DNA from: Orobanche coerulescens
Lineage: Eukaryota > Streptophyta > Magnoliopsida > Lamiales > Orobanchaceae
NCBI GenBank assembly: GCA_033398695.1
Contig: CM065814.1
Location: 81,300,358 to 81,364,357, forward strand
Reading direction: 5' to 3'
Length of the DNA: 64,000 nucleotides
Shown here piece by piece: positions 37,195 to 50,817 of this stretch. Positions within the stretch are counted from its first letter, which is position 1, and each line of letters starts with the position of its first letter. Made by a program: the position numbers and the translations under genes. The notes beneath the pieces were generated by a model. That model worked only from the letters and a program-made list of their open reading frames with translations. It had not been told where the DNA came from and did not search any database.

Positions 37195-40100
37195 CCGAGA
37201 AACATGTCTGGTCGCGCATTATGGTCCGAAAAGTTAGAGTTTTAGGGCCATAAAGGCCCCGACTTAGAAAGTTAACTTCACCATTGTCATAGACCTTTGA
37301 CTTAGCTCTCCAACAATGTGTAGCACATTGCGAGCACACCACAATAAGAGGAGATGTGGCTAAAATACTACAAGGTACGCTGTTTTGGCCGAGAAACATG
37401 TCCGGTCGCGCATTACAATCATAAAAGTCAGAGTTCGAGGGCCATAAAGGCCCCAACTAAAAAAGTTAACTTCACCATTGTCATAGCCCTTTCACTTAGC
37501 TCTCCAATATTGTGTAGCACGTTGCGAGCACACCACAATTATACGAGATATGGATAAAATACTAGAAGGTACGCGGTTGGGTCGAGAACTCTGGTTGGAA
37601 AATTCGACTTTCGGGTGGGAGTAAGGGCCCAATTTTCAAAATTGCATCAGCAAAGTTGTAACCCTATAAACTAGCTTTGCAACAGTATATAGAAAACTAT
37701 GAGGGGACCACAAACAAATGAGATATGGCCAATATACCGGCATGCGACCCGTTTGTCCTTTACCGGAACACTGTTTTGGCCGAGAAACATGTCTGGTCGC
37801 GCATTATGGTCCGAAAACTTAGAGTTTGAGGGCCATAAATACATCGACTTAGAAACTTAACTTAACAATTATCGTAGCCCTGACTTAGCTCTCCAATGGT
37901 GTGTAGCTCATTGTGAGCACACCACAATTGGACGAGATATGACTAAAATACTAAAGGTACTCAGTGGGTCGCGAGTTGCGGTTGGAAAATTCGACTTTCG
38001 GGGAGGAGGAAGGGCCCAATTTGCAAAATTGCATCAGCAAAGTCATAGACCTATGAATTAGCTTTGCAACGGTATGGAGACCTCAATCAGGGGACCACAA
38101 ACCAATGAGACATAGCCAAAAATACCGGCATGCGACCCGTTTGCCCTTTAACGGAACACTGTTTTGGCCGAGAAACATGTCTGGTCGCGCATTACAGATT
38201 GAAAAGTCAGAGTTCGAGGGCCATAAAAGCCCCAACTCAGAAAGTTAACTTCACCATTGTCGTAGCCCTTTGACTTAGCTCTCCAACAGTGTGTAGCACG
38301 TTGCGAGCAGACCACAATTGGATGAGATATGGCTAAAATACTACAATGTACGCGGTGGGTCACGAGCTGCAGTTGGAAAATTTGACTTTCGGGGTGGAGG
38401 AAGTGCCTGATTTTCAAACTTGCATCCACCAAAGTCATAGACCTCTGAACTAGCTTTCCAACGGTATGGAAACCTCAATCAGGGGACCACAAACCAATGA
38501 GATATGGCCAAAATTCTGGCATGCGGCCCGTTTATCCTTTACCTGAACACTGTTTTGGCCGAGAAACATGTCCGGTCGCGCATTATGGTCCAAAAAGTTA
38601 GAGTTTGAGGGGCATAAAGGCCTCGCCTTAGAAAGTTAAATTCACCATTGTCGTAGCCCTGACTTATCTCTCCAACGGTGTGTAGCACATTACGAGCACA
38701 CCACAATTGTATGAGATATGGCTAAAATACTACAAGGTACGCGGTTGGGTCGCGAACTCTGGTTGGAAAATTCGACTTTCGGGTGGGAGTAAGGGCCCAA
38801 TTTTTAAAATTGCATCAGCAAAGTTGTAACCCTATAAACTAGCTTTGCAACAGTATATAGACAACTATGAGGGGACCACAAACAAATGAGATATGGCCAA
38901 TATACCGGCATGCGACCCGTTTGTCCTTTACAGGAACACTGTTTTGGCCGAGAAACATGTCTGGTCGCGCATTATGGTCCGAAAAGTTAGAGTTTTAGGG
39001 CCATAAAGGCCCCGACTTAGAAAGTTAACTTCACCATTATCATAGACCTTTGACTTAGCTCTCCAACAATGTGTAGCACATTGCGAGCACACCACAATAA
39101 GAGGAGATGTGGCTAAAATACTACAAGGTACGCTGTTTTGGCCGAGAAACATGTCCGGTCGCGCATTACAATCATAAAAGTCAGAGTTCGAGGGCCATAA
39201 AGGCCCCAACTAAAAAAGTTAACTTCACCATTGTCATATCCCTTTCACTTAGCTCTCCAATATTGTGTAGCACGTTGCGAGCACACCACAATTATACGAG
39301 ATATGGATAAAATACTAGAAGGTACGCGGTTGGGTCGCGAACTCTGGTTGGAAAATTCGACTTTCGGGTGGGAGTAAGGGCCCAATTTTCAAAATTGCAT
39401 CAGCAAAGTTGTAACCCTATAAACTAGCTTTGCAACAGTATATAGAAAACTATGAGGGGACCACAAACAAATGAGATATGGCCAATATACCGGCATGCGA
39501 CCCGTTTGTCCTTTACCGGAACACTGTTTTGGCCGAGAAACATGTCTGGTCGCGCATTATGGTCCGAAAACTTAGAGTTTGAGGGCCATAAATACATCGA
39601 CTTAGAAACTTAACTTAACAATTATCGTAGCCCTGACTTAGCTCTCCAATGGTGTGTAGCTCATTGTGAGCACACCACAATTGGACGAGATATGACTAAA
39701 ATACTAAAGGTACTCAGTGGGTCGCGAGTTGCGGTTGGAAAATTCGACTTTCGGGGAGGAGGAAGGGCCCAATTTGCAAAATTGCATCAGCAAAGTCATA
39801 GACCTCTGAACTAGCTTTCCAACGGTATGGAGACCTCAATCAGGGGACCACAAACCAATGAGACATAGCCAAAAATACCGGCATGCGACCCGTTTGCCCT
39901 TTAACGGAACACTGTTTTGGCCGAGAAACATGTCTGGTCGCGCATTACAGATTGAAAAGTCAGAGTTCGAGGGCCATAAAAGCCCCAACTCAGAAAGTTA
40001 ACTTCACCATTGTCGTAGCCCTTTGACTTAGCTCTCCAACAGTGTGTAGCACGTTACGAGCAGACCACAATTGGATAAGATATGGCTAAAATACTACAAT

Positions 40101-42063
40101 GTACGCGGTGGGTCACGAGCTGTGGTTGGAAAATTTGACTTTCGGGGAGGAGGAAGTGCCTGATTTTCAAACTTGCATCCAGCAAAGTCATAGACCTCTG
40201 AACTAGCTTTCCAACGGTATGGAAACCTCAATCAGGGGACCACAAACCAATGAGATATGGCCAAAATACTGGCATGCGGCCCGTTTATCCTTTACCTGAA
40301 CACTGTTTTGGCGGAGAAACATGTCCGGTCGTGCATTATGGTCCAAAAAGTTAGAGTTTGAGGGGCATAAAGGCCTCGCCTTAGAAAGTTAAATTCACCA
40401 TTGTCGTAGCCCTGACTTATCTCTCCAACGGTGTGTAGCACATTACGAGCACACCACAATTGTACGAGATATGGCTAAAATACTACAAGGTACGCGGTTG
40501 GGTCGCGAACTCTGGTTGGAAAATTCGACTTTCGGGTGGGAGTAAGGGCCCAATTTTCAAAATTGCATCAGCAAAGTTGTAACCCTATAAACTAGCTTTG
40601 CAACAGTATATAGACAACTATGAGGGGACCACAAACAAATGAGATATGGCCAATATACCGGCATGCGACCCGTTTGTCCTTTACAGGAACACTGTTTTGG
40701 CCGAGAAACATGTCTGGTCGCGCATTATGGTCCGAAAAGTTAGAGTTTTAGGGCCATAAAGGCCCCGACTTAGAAAGTTAACTTCACCATTGTCATAGAC
40801 CTTTGACTTAGCTCTCCAACAATGTGTAGCACATTGCGAGCACACCACAATAAGAGGAGATGTGGCTAAAATACTACAAGGTACGCTGTTTTGGCCGAGA
40901 AACATGTCCGGTCGCGCATTACAATCTTAAAAGTCAGACTTCGAGGGCCATAAAGGCCCCAACTAAAAAAGTTAACTTCACCATTGTCATAGCCCTTTCA
41001 CTTAGCTCTCCAATATTGTGTAGCACGTTGCGAGCACACCACAATTATACGAGATATGGATAAAATACTAGAAGGTACGCGGTTGGGTCGCGAACTCTGG
41101 TTGGAAAATTCGACTTTCGGGTGGGAGTAAGGGCCCAATTTTCAAAATTGCATCAGCAAAGTTGTAACCCTATAAACTAGCTTTGCAACAGTATATATAA
41201 AACTATGAGGGGACCACAAACAAATGAGATATGGCCAATATACCGGCATGCGACCCGTTTGTCCTTTACCGGAACACTGTTTTGGCCGAGAAACATGTCT
41301 GGTCGCGCATTATGGTCCGAAAACTTAGAGTTTGAGGGCCATAAATACATCGACTTAGAAACTTAACTTCACAATTATCGTAGCCCTGACTTAGCTCTCC
41401 AATGGTGTGTAGATCATTGTGAGCACACCACAATTGGACGAGATATGACTAAAATACTAAAGGTACTCAGTGGGTCGCGAGTTGCGGTTGGAAAATTCGA
41501 CTTCGGGGAGGAGGAAGGGCCCAATTTGCAAAATTGCATCAGCAAAGTCATAGACCTATGAATTAGCTTTGCAACGGTATATAGACCACTATGAGGGGAC
41601 CACAAACCAATGAGACATAGCCAAAAATACCGGCATGCGACCCGTTTGCCCTTTAACGGAACACTGTTTTGGCCGAGAAACATGTCTGGTCGCGCATTAC
41701 AGATTGAAAAGTCAGAGTTCGAGGGCCATAAAAGCCCCAACTCAGAAAGTTAACTTCACCATTGTCGTAGCCCTTTGACTTAGCTCTCCAACAGTGTGTA
41801 GCACGTTGCGAGCAGACCACAATTAGATGAGATATGGCTAAAATACTACAATGTACGCGGTGGGTCACGAGCTGTGGTTGGAAAATTTGACTTTCGGGGA
41901 GGAGGAAGTGCCTGATTTTCAAACTTGCATCCAGCAAAGTCATAGACCTCTGAACTAGCTTTCCAACGGTATGGAGACCTCAATCAGGGGACCACAAACC
42001 AATGAGATATGGCCAAAATACTGGCATGCGGCCCGTTTATCCTTTACCTGAACACTGTTTTGG
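37195..42063. repeat. Satellite HOR array, 1753 bp nonamer
   Basis: The spacing series 194, 391, 388, 391, 389 repeats at 37195, 38948 and 40701, a 1753 bp unit of nine monomers. The first two copies are nearly identical. Both carry the same private variants, such as AATCATAAAAGTC near 37426 and 39179. The third copy runs into the 780 bp series. Confidence 0.88.
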
Positions 42064-45000
42064 CCGAGAAAGATGTCCGGTCGCGCATTATGGTCCAAAA
42101 AGTTAGAGTTTGAGGGGCATAAAGGCCTCGCCTTAGAAATTTAACTTCACCATTGTCGTAGCCCTGACTTAGCTCTCCAACGGTGTGTAGCTCATTGAGA
42201 GCACACCACAATTGGACGAGATATGACTAAAATACTACAAGGTACGCAGTGGGTCGCGAGTTGCGGTTGGAAAATTCGACTTTCGGGGAGGAGGAAGGGC
42301 CCAATTTGCAAAATTGCATCAGCAAAGTCATAGACCTATGAATTAGCTTTGCAACGGTATATAGACCACTATGAGGGGACCACAAACCAATGAGACATAG
42401 CCAAAAATACCGGCATGCGACCCGTTTGCCCTTTAACGGAACACTGTTTTGGCCGAGAAACATGTCCGGTCGCGCATTACAGATTGAAAAGTCAGAGTTC
42501 GAGGGCCATAAAAGCCCCAACTCAGAAAGTTAACTTCACCATTGTCGTAGCCCTTTGACTTAGATCTCAAACAGTGTGTAGCACGTTGCGAGCAGACCAC
42601 AAATGGATGAGATATGGCTAAAATACTACAATGTACGCGGTGGGTCACGAGCTGCGGTTGGAAAATTTGACTTTCGGGGAGGAGGAAGTGCCTGATTTTC
42701 AAACTTGCATCCAGCAAAGTCATAGACCTCTGAACTAGCTTTCCAACGGTATGGAGACCTCAATCAGGGGACCACAAACCAATGCGATGTGGCCTAAATA
42801 CCGGCATGCGGCCCGTTTATCCTTTACCAGAACACTGTTTTGGCGGAGAAACATGTCCGGTCGCGCATTATGGTCCAACAAGTTAGAGTTTGAGGGGCAT
42901 AAAGGCCTCGCCTTAGAAATTTAACTTCACCATTGTCGTAGCCCTGACTTAGCTCTCCAACGGTGTGTAGCTCATTGAGAGCACACCACAATTGGACGAG
43001 ATATGACTAAAATACTACAAGGTACGCAGTGGGTCGCGAGTTGCGGTTGGAAAATTCGACTTTCGGGGAGGAGGAAGGGCCCAATTTGCAAAATTGCATC
43101 AGCAAAGTCATAGACCTATGAATTAGCTTTGCAACGGTATATAGACCACTATGAGGGGACCACAAACCAATGAGACATAGCCAAAAATACCGGCATGCGA
43201 CCCGTTTGCCCTTTAACGGAACACTGTTTTGGCCGAGAAACATGTCCGGTCGCGCATTACAGATTGAAAAGTCAGAGTTCGAGGGCCATAAAAGCCCCAA
43301 CTCAGAAAGTTAACTTCACCATTGTCGTAGCCCTTTGACTTAGCTCTCCAATAGTGTGTAGCACGTTGCGAGCAGACCACAAATGGATGAGATATGGCTA
43401 AAATACTACAATGTACGCGGTGGGTCACGAGCTGCGGTTGGAAAATTTGACTTTCGGGGAGGAGGAAGTGCCTGATTTTAAAACTTGCATCGAGCAAAGT
43501 CATAGACCTCTGAACTAGCTTTCAAACGGTATGGAGACCTCAATCAGGGGACCACAAACCAATGCGATGTGGCCTAAATACCGGCATGCGGCCCATTTAT
43601 CCTTTACCGGAACACTGTTTTGGCCGAGAAACATGTCCGGTCGCGCATTATGGTCCAAAAAGTTAGAGTTTGAGGGGCATAAAGGCCTCGCCTTAGAAAG
43701 TTAACTTCACCATTGTCGTAGCCCTGACTTAGCTCTCCAACGGTGTGTAGCTCATTGCGAGCACACCACAATTGGACGAGATATGACTAAAATACTACAA
43801 GGTACGCAGTGGGTCGCGAGTTGCGGTTGGAAAATTTGACTTTCGGGGAGGAGGAAGGGCCCAATTTGCAAAATTGCATCAGCAAAGTCATAGACCTATG
43901 AATTAGCTTTGCAACGGTATATAGACCACTATGAGGGGACCACAAACCAATGAGACATAGCCAAAAATACCGGCATGCGACCCGTTTGCCCTTTAACGGA
44001 ACACTGTTTTGGCCGAGAAACATATCCGGTCGCGCATTACAGATTGAAAAGTCAGAGTTCGAGGGCCATAAAAGCCCCAACTCATAAAGTTAACTTCACC
44101 ATTGTCGTAGCCCTTTGACTTAGCTCTCCAACAGTGTGTAGCATGTTGCTAGCAGACCACAATTGGATGAGATATGGCTAAAATACTACTATGTACGCGG
44201 TGGGTCACGAGCTGCGGTTGGAAAATTTGACTTTCGGGGAGGAAGAAGTGCGTGATTTTCAAACTTGCATCCAGCAAAGTCATAGACCTCTGAACTAGCT
44301 TTCCAACGGTATGGAGACCTCAATCAGGGGACCACAAACCAATGAGATATGGCCAAAATACTGGCATGCGGGCCGTTTATCCTTTACCTGAACACTGTTT
44401 TGGCCGAGAAACATGTCCGGTCGCGCATTATGGTCCAAAAAGTTAGAGTTTGAGGGGCATAAAGGCCTCGCCTTAGAAAGTTAACTTCACCATTGTCGTA
44501 GCCCTGACTTAGCTCTCCAATGGTGTGTAGGTCATTGTGAGCACACCACAATTGGACGAGATATGACTAAAATACTACAAGGTACTCAGTGGGTCGCGAG
44601 TTGCGGTTGGAAAATTCGACTTTCGGGGAGGAGGAAGGGCCCAATTTGCAAAATTGCATCAGCAAAGTCATAGACCTATGAATTAGCTTTGCAATGGTAT
44701 CTAGACCACTATGAGGAGACCACAAACCAATGAGACATAGCCAAAAATATCGGCATGCGACCCGTTTGCCCTTTAACGGAACACTGTTTTGGCCGAGAAA
44801 CATGTGTGGTCGCGCATTATAGATTGAAAAGTCAGAGTTCGAGGGCCATAAAAGCCCCAACTCAGAAAGTTAACTTCACCATTGTCGTAGCCCTTTGACT
44901 TAGCTCTCCAACAGTGTGTAGCACGTTGCGAGCAGACCACAATTGGATGAGATATGGCTAAAATACTACAATGTACGCGGTGGGTCACGAGCTGCGGTTG

Positions 45001-45572
45001 GAAAATTTGACTTTCGGGGAGGAGGAAGTGCCTGATTTTCAAACTTGCATCCACCAAAGTCATAGACCTCTGAACTAGCTTTCCAACGGTATGGAAACCT
45101 CAATCAGGGGACCCCAAACCAATGAGATATGGCCAAAATACTGGCATGCGGCCCGTTTATCCTTTACCTGAACACTGTTTTGGCCGAGAAACATGTCCGG
45201 TCGCGCATTATGGTCCAAAAAGTTAGAGTTTGAGGGGCATAAAGGCCTCGCCTTAGAAAGTTAAGTTCACCATTGTCGTAGCCCTGACTTATCTCTCCAA
45301 CGGTGTGTAGCACATTACGAGCACACCACAATTGTACGAGATATGGCTAAAATACTACAAGGTACGCGGTTGGGTCGCGAACTCTGGTTGGAAAATTCGA
45401 CTTTCGGGTGGGAGTAAGGGCCCAATTTTCAAAATTGCATCAGCAAAGTTGTAACCCTATAAACTAGCTTTGCAACAGTATATAGACAACTATGAGGGGA
45501 CCACAAACAAATGAGATATGGCCAATATACCGGCATGCGACCCGTTTGTCCTTTACAGGAACACTGTTTTGG
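42064..45572. repeat. Satellite HOR array, 780 bp tetramer (4 units plus a partial one)
   Basis: Landmarks alternate 389 and 391 with no lone A monomer, and equivalent positions recur every 780 bp (42227, 43007, 43787, 44567). The units share GGTACGCAGTGGGTCGCG and CCTCAATCAGGGGACC variants. Confidence 0.88.
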
Positions 45573-47325
45573 CCGAGAAACATGTCTGGTCGCGCATTAT
45601 GGTCCGAAAAGTTAGAGTTTTAGGGCCATAAAGGCCCCGACTTAGAAAGTTAACTTCACCATTGTCATAGACCTTTGACTTAGCTCTCCAACAATGTGTA
45701 GCACATTGCGAGCACACCACAATAAGAGGAGATATGGCTAAAATACTACAAGGTACGCTGTTTTGGCCGAGAAACATGTCCGGTCGCGCATTACAATCTT
45801 AAAAGTCAGAGTTCGAGGGCCCTAAAGGCCCCAACTAAAAAAGTTAACTTCACCATTGTCATAGCCCTTTCACTTAGCTCTCCAATATTGTGTAGCACGT
45901 TGCGAGCACACCACAATTATACGAGATATGGATAAAATACTAGAAGGTACGCGGTTGGGTCGCGAACTCTGGTTGGAAAATTCGACTTTCGGGTGGGAGT
46001 AAGGGCCCAATTTTCAAAATTGCATCAGCAAAGTTGTAACCCTATAAACTAGCTTTGCAACAGTATATAGAAAACTATGAGGGGACCACAAACAAATGAG
46101 ATATGGCCAATATACCGGCATGCGACCCGTTTGTCCTTTACCGGAACACTGTTTTGGCCGAGAAACATGTCTGGTCGCGCATTATGGTCCGAAAACTTAG
46201 AGTTTGAGGGCCATAAATACATCGACTTAGAAACTTAACTTCACAATTATCGTAGCCCTGACTTAGCTCTCCAATGGTGTGTAGCTCATTGTGAGCACAC
46301 CACAATTGGACGAGATATGACTAAAATACTAAAGGTACTCAGTGGGTCGCGAGTTGCGGTTGGAAAATTCGACTTTCGGGGAGGAGGAAGGGCCCAATTT
46401 GCAAAATTGCATCAGCAAAGTCATAGACCTATGAATTAGCTTTGCAACGGTATATAGACCACTATGAGGGGACCACAAACCAATGAGACATAGCCAAAAA
46501 TACCGGCATGCGACCCGTTTGCCCTTTAACGGAACACTGTTTTGGCCGAGAAACATGTTTGGTCGCGCATTACAGATTGAAAAGTCAGAGTTCGAGGGCC
46601 ATAAAAGCCCCAACTCAGAAAGTTAACTTCACCATTGTCGTAGCCCTTTGACTTAGCTCTCCAACAATGTGTAGCACGTTGCGAGCAGACCACAATTGGA
46701 TGAGATATGGCTAAAATACTACAATGTACGCGGTGGGTCACGAGCTGTGGTTGGAAAATTTGATTTTCGGGGAGGAGGAAGTTCCTGATTTTCAAACTTG
46801 CATACAGCAAAGTCATAGACCTCTGAACTAGCTTTCCAACGGTATGGAGACCTCAATCAGGGGACCACGAACCAAAGAGATATGGCCAAAATACTGGCAT
46901 GCGGCCCGTTTATCCTTTACCTGAACACTGTTTTGGCCGAGAAACATGTCCGGTCGCGCATTATGGTCCAAAAAGTTAGAGTTTGAGGGGCATAAAGGCC
47001 TCGCCTTAGAAAGTTAACTTCACCATTGTCGTAGCCCTGACTTATCTCTCCAACGGTGTGTAGCACATTACGAGCACACCACAATTGTACGAGATATGGC
47101 TAAAATACTACAAGGTACGCGGTTGGGTCGCGAACTCTGGTTGGAAAATTCGACTTTCGTGTGGGAGTAAGGGCCCAATTTTCAAAATTGCATCAGCAAA
47201 GTTCTAACTCTATAAACTAGCTTTGCAACAGTATATAGACAACTATGAGGGGACCACAAACAAATGAGATATGGCCAATATACCGGCTTGCGACCCGTTT
47301 GTCCTTTACAGGAACACTGTTTTGG
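45573..47325. repeat. Satellite 1753 bp nonamer, further copy
   Basis: Landmarks at 45573, 45767, 46158, 46546, 46937 and 47326 reproduce the nonamer spacing of 37195-40700. The block is therefore a dispersed copy on the far side of the tetramer run. Confidence 0.82.
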
Positions 47326-50300
47326 CCGAGAAACATGTCTGGTCGCGCATTATGGTCCGAAAAGTTATAGTTTTAGGGCCATAAAGGCCCCGACTTAGAA
47401 AGTTAACTTCACCATTGTCATAGACCTTTGACTTAGCTCTCCAACAATGTGTAGCACATTGCGAGCACACCACAATTAGAGGAGATATGGATAAAATACT
47501 ACAAGGTACGCTGTTTTGGCCGAGAAACATGTGCGGTCGCGCATTACAGTCTGAAAAGTCAGAGTTCGAGGGCCATAAAGGCCCCAACTAAAAAAGTTAA
47601 CTTCACCATTGTCATAGCCCTTTCACATAGCTCTCCAATATTGTGTAGCACGTTGCGAGCACACCACAATTATACGAGATATGGATAAAATACTACAAGG
47701 TACGCAGTGGGTCGCGAGCTGCAGTTGGAAAATTTGATTTTCGGGGAGGAGGAAGTGCCTAATTTTCAAACTTTCATCCAGCAAAGTCATAGAACTCTGA
47801 TCTAGATTTCCAACGATATAGAGACCTCTATGAGAGGACCACAAACCAATGAGATATGGCCAACATGCGACCCGTTTGTCCTTTACCAGAACACTGTTTT
47901 GGCCGAGAAACATGTCTGCTCGCGCATTATGGTCCGAAAAGTTAGAGTTTGAGGGCCATAAAGGCATCGACTTAGAAACTTAACTTCACAATTATCGTAG
48001 CCCTGACTTAGCTCTCCAATGGTGTGTAGCTCATTGTGAGCACACCACAATTGGACGAGATATGACTAAAATACTACAAGGTACTCAGTGGGTCGCGAGT
48101 TGCGGTTGGAAAATTCGACTTTCGGGGAGGAGGAAGGTCCCAATTTGCAAAATTTCATCAGCAAAGTCATAGACCTATGAATTAGCTTTGCAACGGTATA
48201 TATACCACTATGAGGGTACCACAAACCAATGAGACATAGCCAAAAATACCGGCATGCGACCCGTTTGCCCTTTAACGGAACACTGTTTTGGCCGAGAAAC
48301 ATGTCCGGTCGCGCATTACAGATTGAAAAGTCAGATTTCGAGGGCCATAAAAGCCCCATCTCAAAAAGTTAACTTCACCATTGTCGTAGCCCTTTGACTT
48401 AGCTCTCCAACAGTGTGTAGCACGTTGCGAGCAGACCACAAATGGATGAGATATGGCTAAAATACTACAATGTACGCGGTGGGTCACGAGCTGCGGTTGG
48501 AAAATTTGACTTTCGGGGAGGAGGAAGTGTGTGATTTTCAAACTTGCATCCAGCAAAGTCATAGACCTCTGAACTAGCTTTCCAACGGTATGGAGACCTC
48601 AATCAGGGGACCACAAACCAATGCGATGTGGCCTAAATACCGGCATGCGGCCCGTTTATCCTTTACCGGAACACTGTTTTGGCCGAGAAACATGTCCGGT
48701 CGCGCATTATGGTCCAAAAAGTTAGAGTTTGAGGGGCATAAAGGCCTCGCCTTAGAAAGTTAACTTCACCATTGTCGTAGCCCTGACTTAGCTCTCCAAC
48801 GGTGTGTAGCTCATTGCGAGCACACCACAATTGGACGAGATATGACTAAAATACTACAAGGTACGCAGTGGGTCGCGAGTTGCGGTTGGAAAATTCGACT
48901 TTCGGGGAGGAGGAAGGGCCCGATTTGCAAAATTACATACAGCAAAGTCATAGACCTATGAATTATCTTTGCAACGGTATATAGACCACTATGAGGGGAC
49001 CACAAACCAATGAGATATAGCCAAAAATACCGGCATGCGACCCGTTTGCCCTTTAACGAATACTGTTTTGGCCGAGAAACGTGTCCGGTTGCGCATTACA
49101 GACTAAAAAGTCAGAGTTCGAGGGCCGTAAAAGCCCCAACTCAGAAAGTTAACTTCACCATTGTTGTAGCCCTTTGACTTAGCTCTCCAACAGTGTGTAG
49201 CACGTTGCGACCAGACCACAATTGGATGAGATATGGCTAAAATACTACAAGGTATGCGGTGGGTCACGAGCTGCGGTTGGAAAATTTGACTTTCGGGGAG
49301 GAGGAAGTGCCTGATTTTCAAACTTGCATACACCAAAGTCATAGACCTCTGAACTAGCTTTCCAACGGTATGGAGACATCAATCAGGGGACCACAAACCA
49401 ATGAGATATGGCCAAAATACTAGCATGCGGCCCGTTTATCCTTTACCGGAACACTGTTTTGTCCGAGAAACATGTCCGGTCGCGCATTATGGTCCAAAAA
49501 GTTAGAGTTTGAGGGGCATAAAGGCCTCGCCTTAGAAAGTTAACTTCACCATTGTCGTAGCCCTGACTTATCTCTCCAACGGTGTGTAGCACATTACGAG
49601 CACACCACAATTGGACGAGATATGGCTAAAATACTACAAGGTACGCGGTTGGGTCGCAAACTCTGGTTGGAAAATTCGACTTTCGGGTGGGAGTAAGGGC
49701 CCAATTTTAAAAATTGCATAAGCAAAGTTGTAACCCTATAAACTAGCTTTGCAACAGTATATCGACAACTATGAGGGGACCACAAACCAATGAGTTATGG
49801 CCAATATACCGGCATGCGACCCGTTTGTCCTTTACCGGAACACTGTTTTGGCCGAGAAACATGTCTGGTCGCGCATTATGGTCCGAAAGGTTAGAGTTTT
49901 AGGGCCATAAAGTCCCCGACTTAGAAAGTTAACTTCACCATTGTCATAGACCTTTGACTTAGCTCTCCAACAATGTGTAGCACATTGCGAGCACACCACA
50001 ATTAGAGGAGATGTGGCTAAAATACTACAAGGTACGCTGTTTTGGCCGAGAAACATGTCCGGTCGCGCATTACAGTCTGAAAAGTCAGAGTTCGAGGGCC
50101 ATAAAGGTCCTAACTAAAAAAGTTAACTTCAACATTGTCATAGCCCTTTCACTTAGCTCTCCAACAGTGTGTAGCACGTTGCGAGCACACCATAATTATA
50201 CGAGATATGGATAAAATACTACAAGGTACGCAGTGGGTCGCGAGCTGCGGTTGGAAAATTTGATTTCCGGGGAGGAGGAAGTGCCTAATTTTCAAACTTT

Positions 50301-50817
50301 CATCCAGCAAAGTCATAGAACTCTGAACTAGATTTCCAACTATATAGAGACCTCTATGAGAGGACCACAAACCAATGAGATATGGCCAACATGCGACCCG
50401 TTTGTCCTTTACCGGAACACTGTTTTGGCTGAGAAACATGTCTGGTCGCGCATTATGGTCCGAAAAGTTAGAGTTTGAGGGCCATAAAGGCATCGACTTA
50501 GAAACTTAACTTCACAATTATCGTAGCCCTGACTTAGCTCTCCAATGGTGTGTAGCTCATTGCGAGCACACCACAATTGGACGAGATATGACTAAAATAC
50601 TACAAGGTACTCAGTGGGTCACGAGTTGCGGTTGGAAAATTCAACTTTCGGGGAGGAGGAAGGGCCCAATTTGCAAAATTGCATCAGCAAAGTCATAGAC
50701 CTATGAATTAGCTTTGCAACGGTATATAGACCACTATGAGGGGACCACAAACCAATGAGATATAGCCAAAAATACCGGCATGCGACCCGTTTCCCCTTTA
50801 ACGGAACACTGTTTTGG
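47326..50817. repeat. Satellite with a 2526 bp 13-mer unit (one full, one partial)
   Basis: The spacing series 194, 383, 389, 391, 389, 391, 389 from 47326 starts again at 49852, a 2526 bp period (13 monomers). The 383 bp member has the same 7-8 bp deletion as the one at 33.7-34.1 kb. Confidence 0.78.
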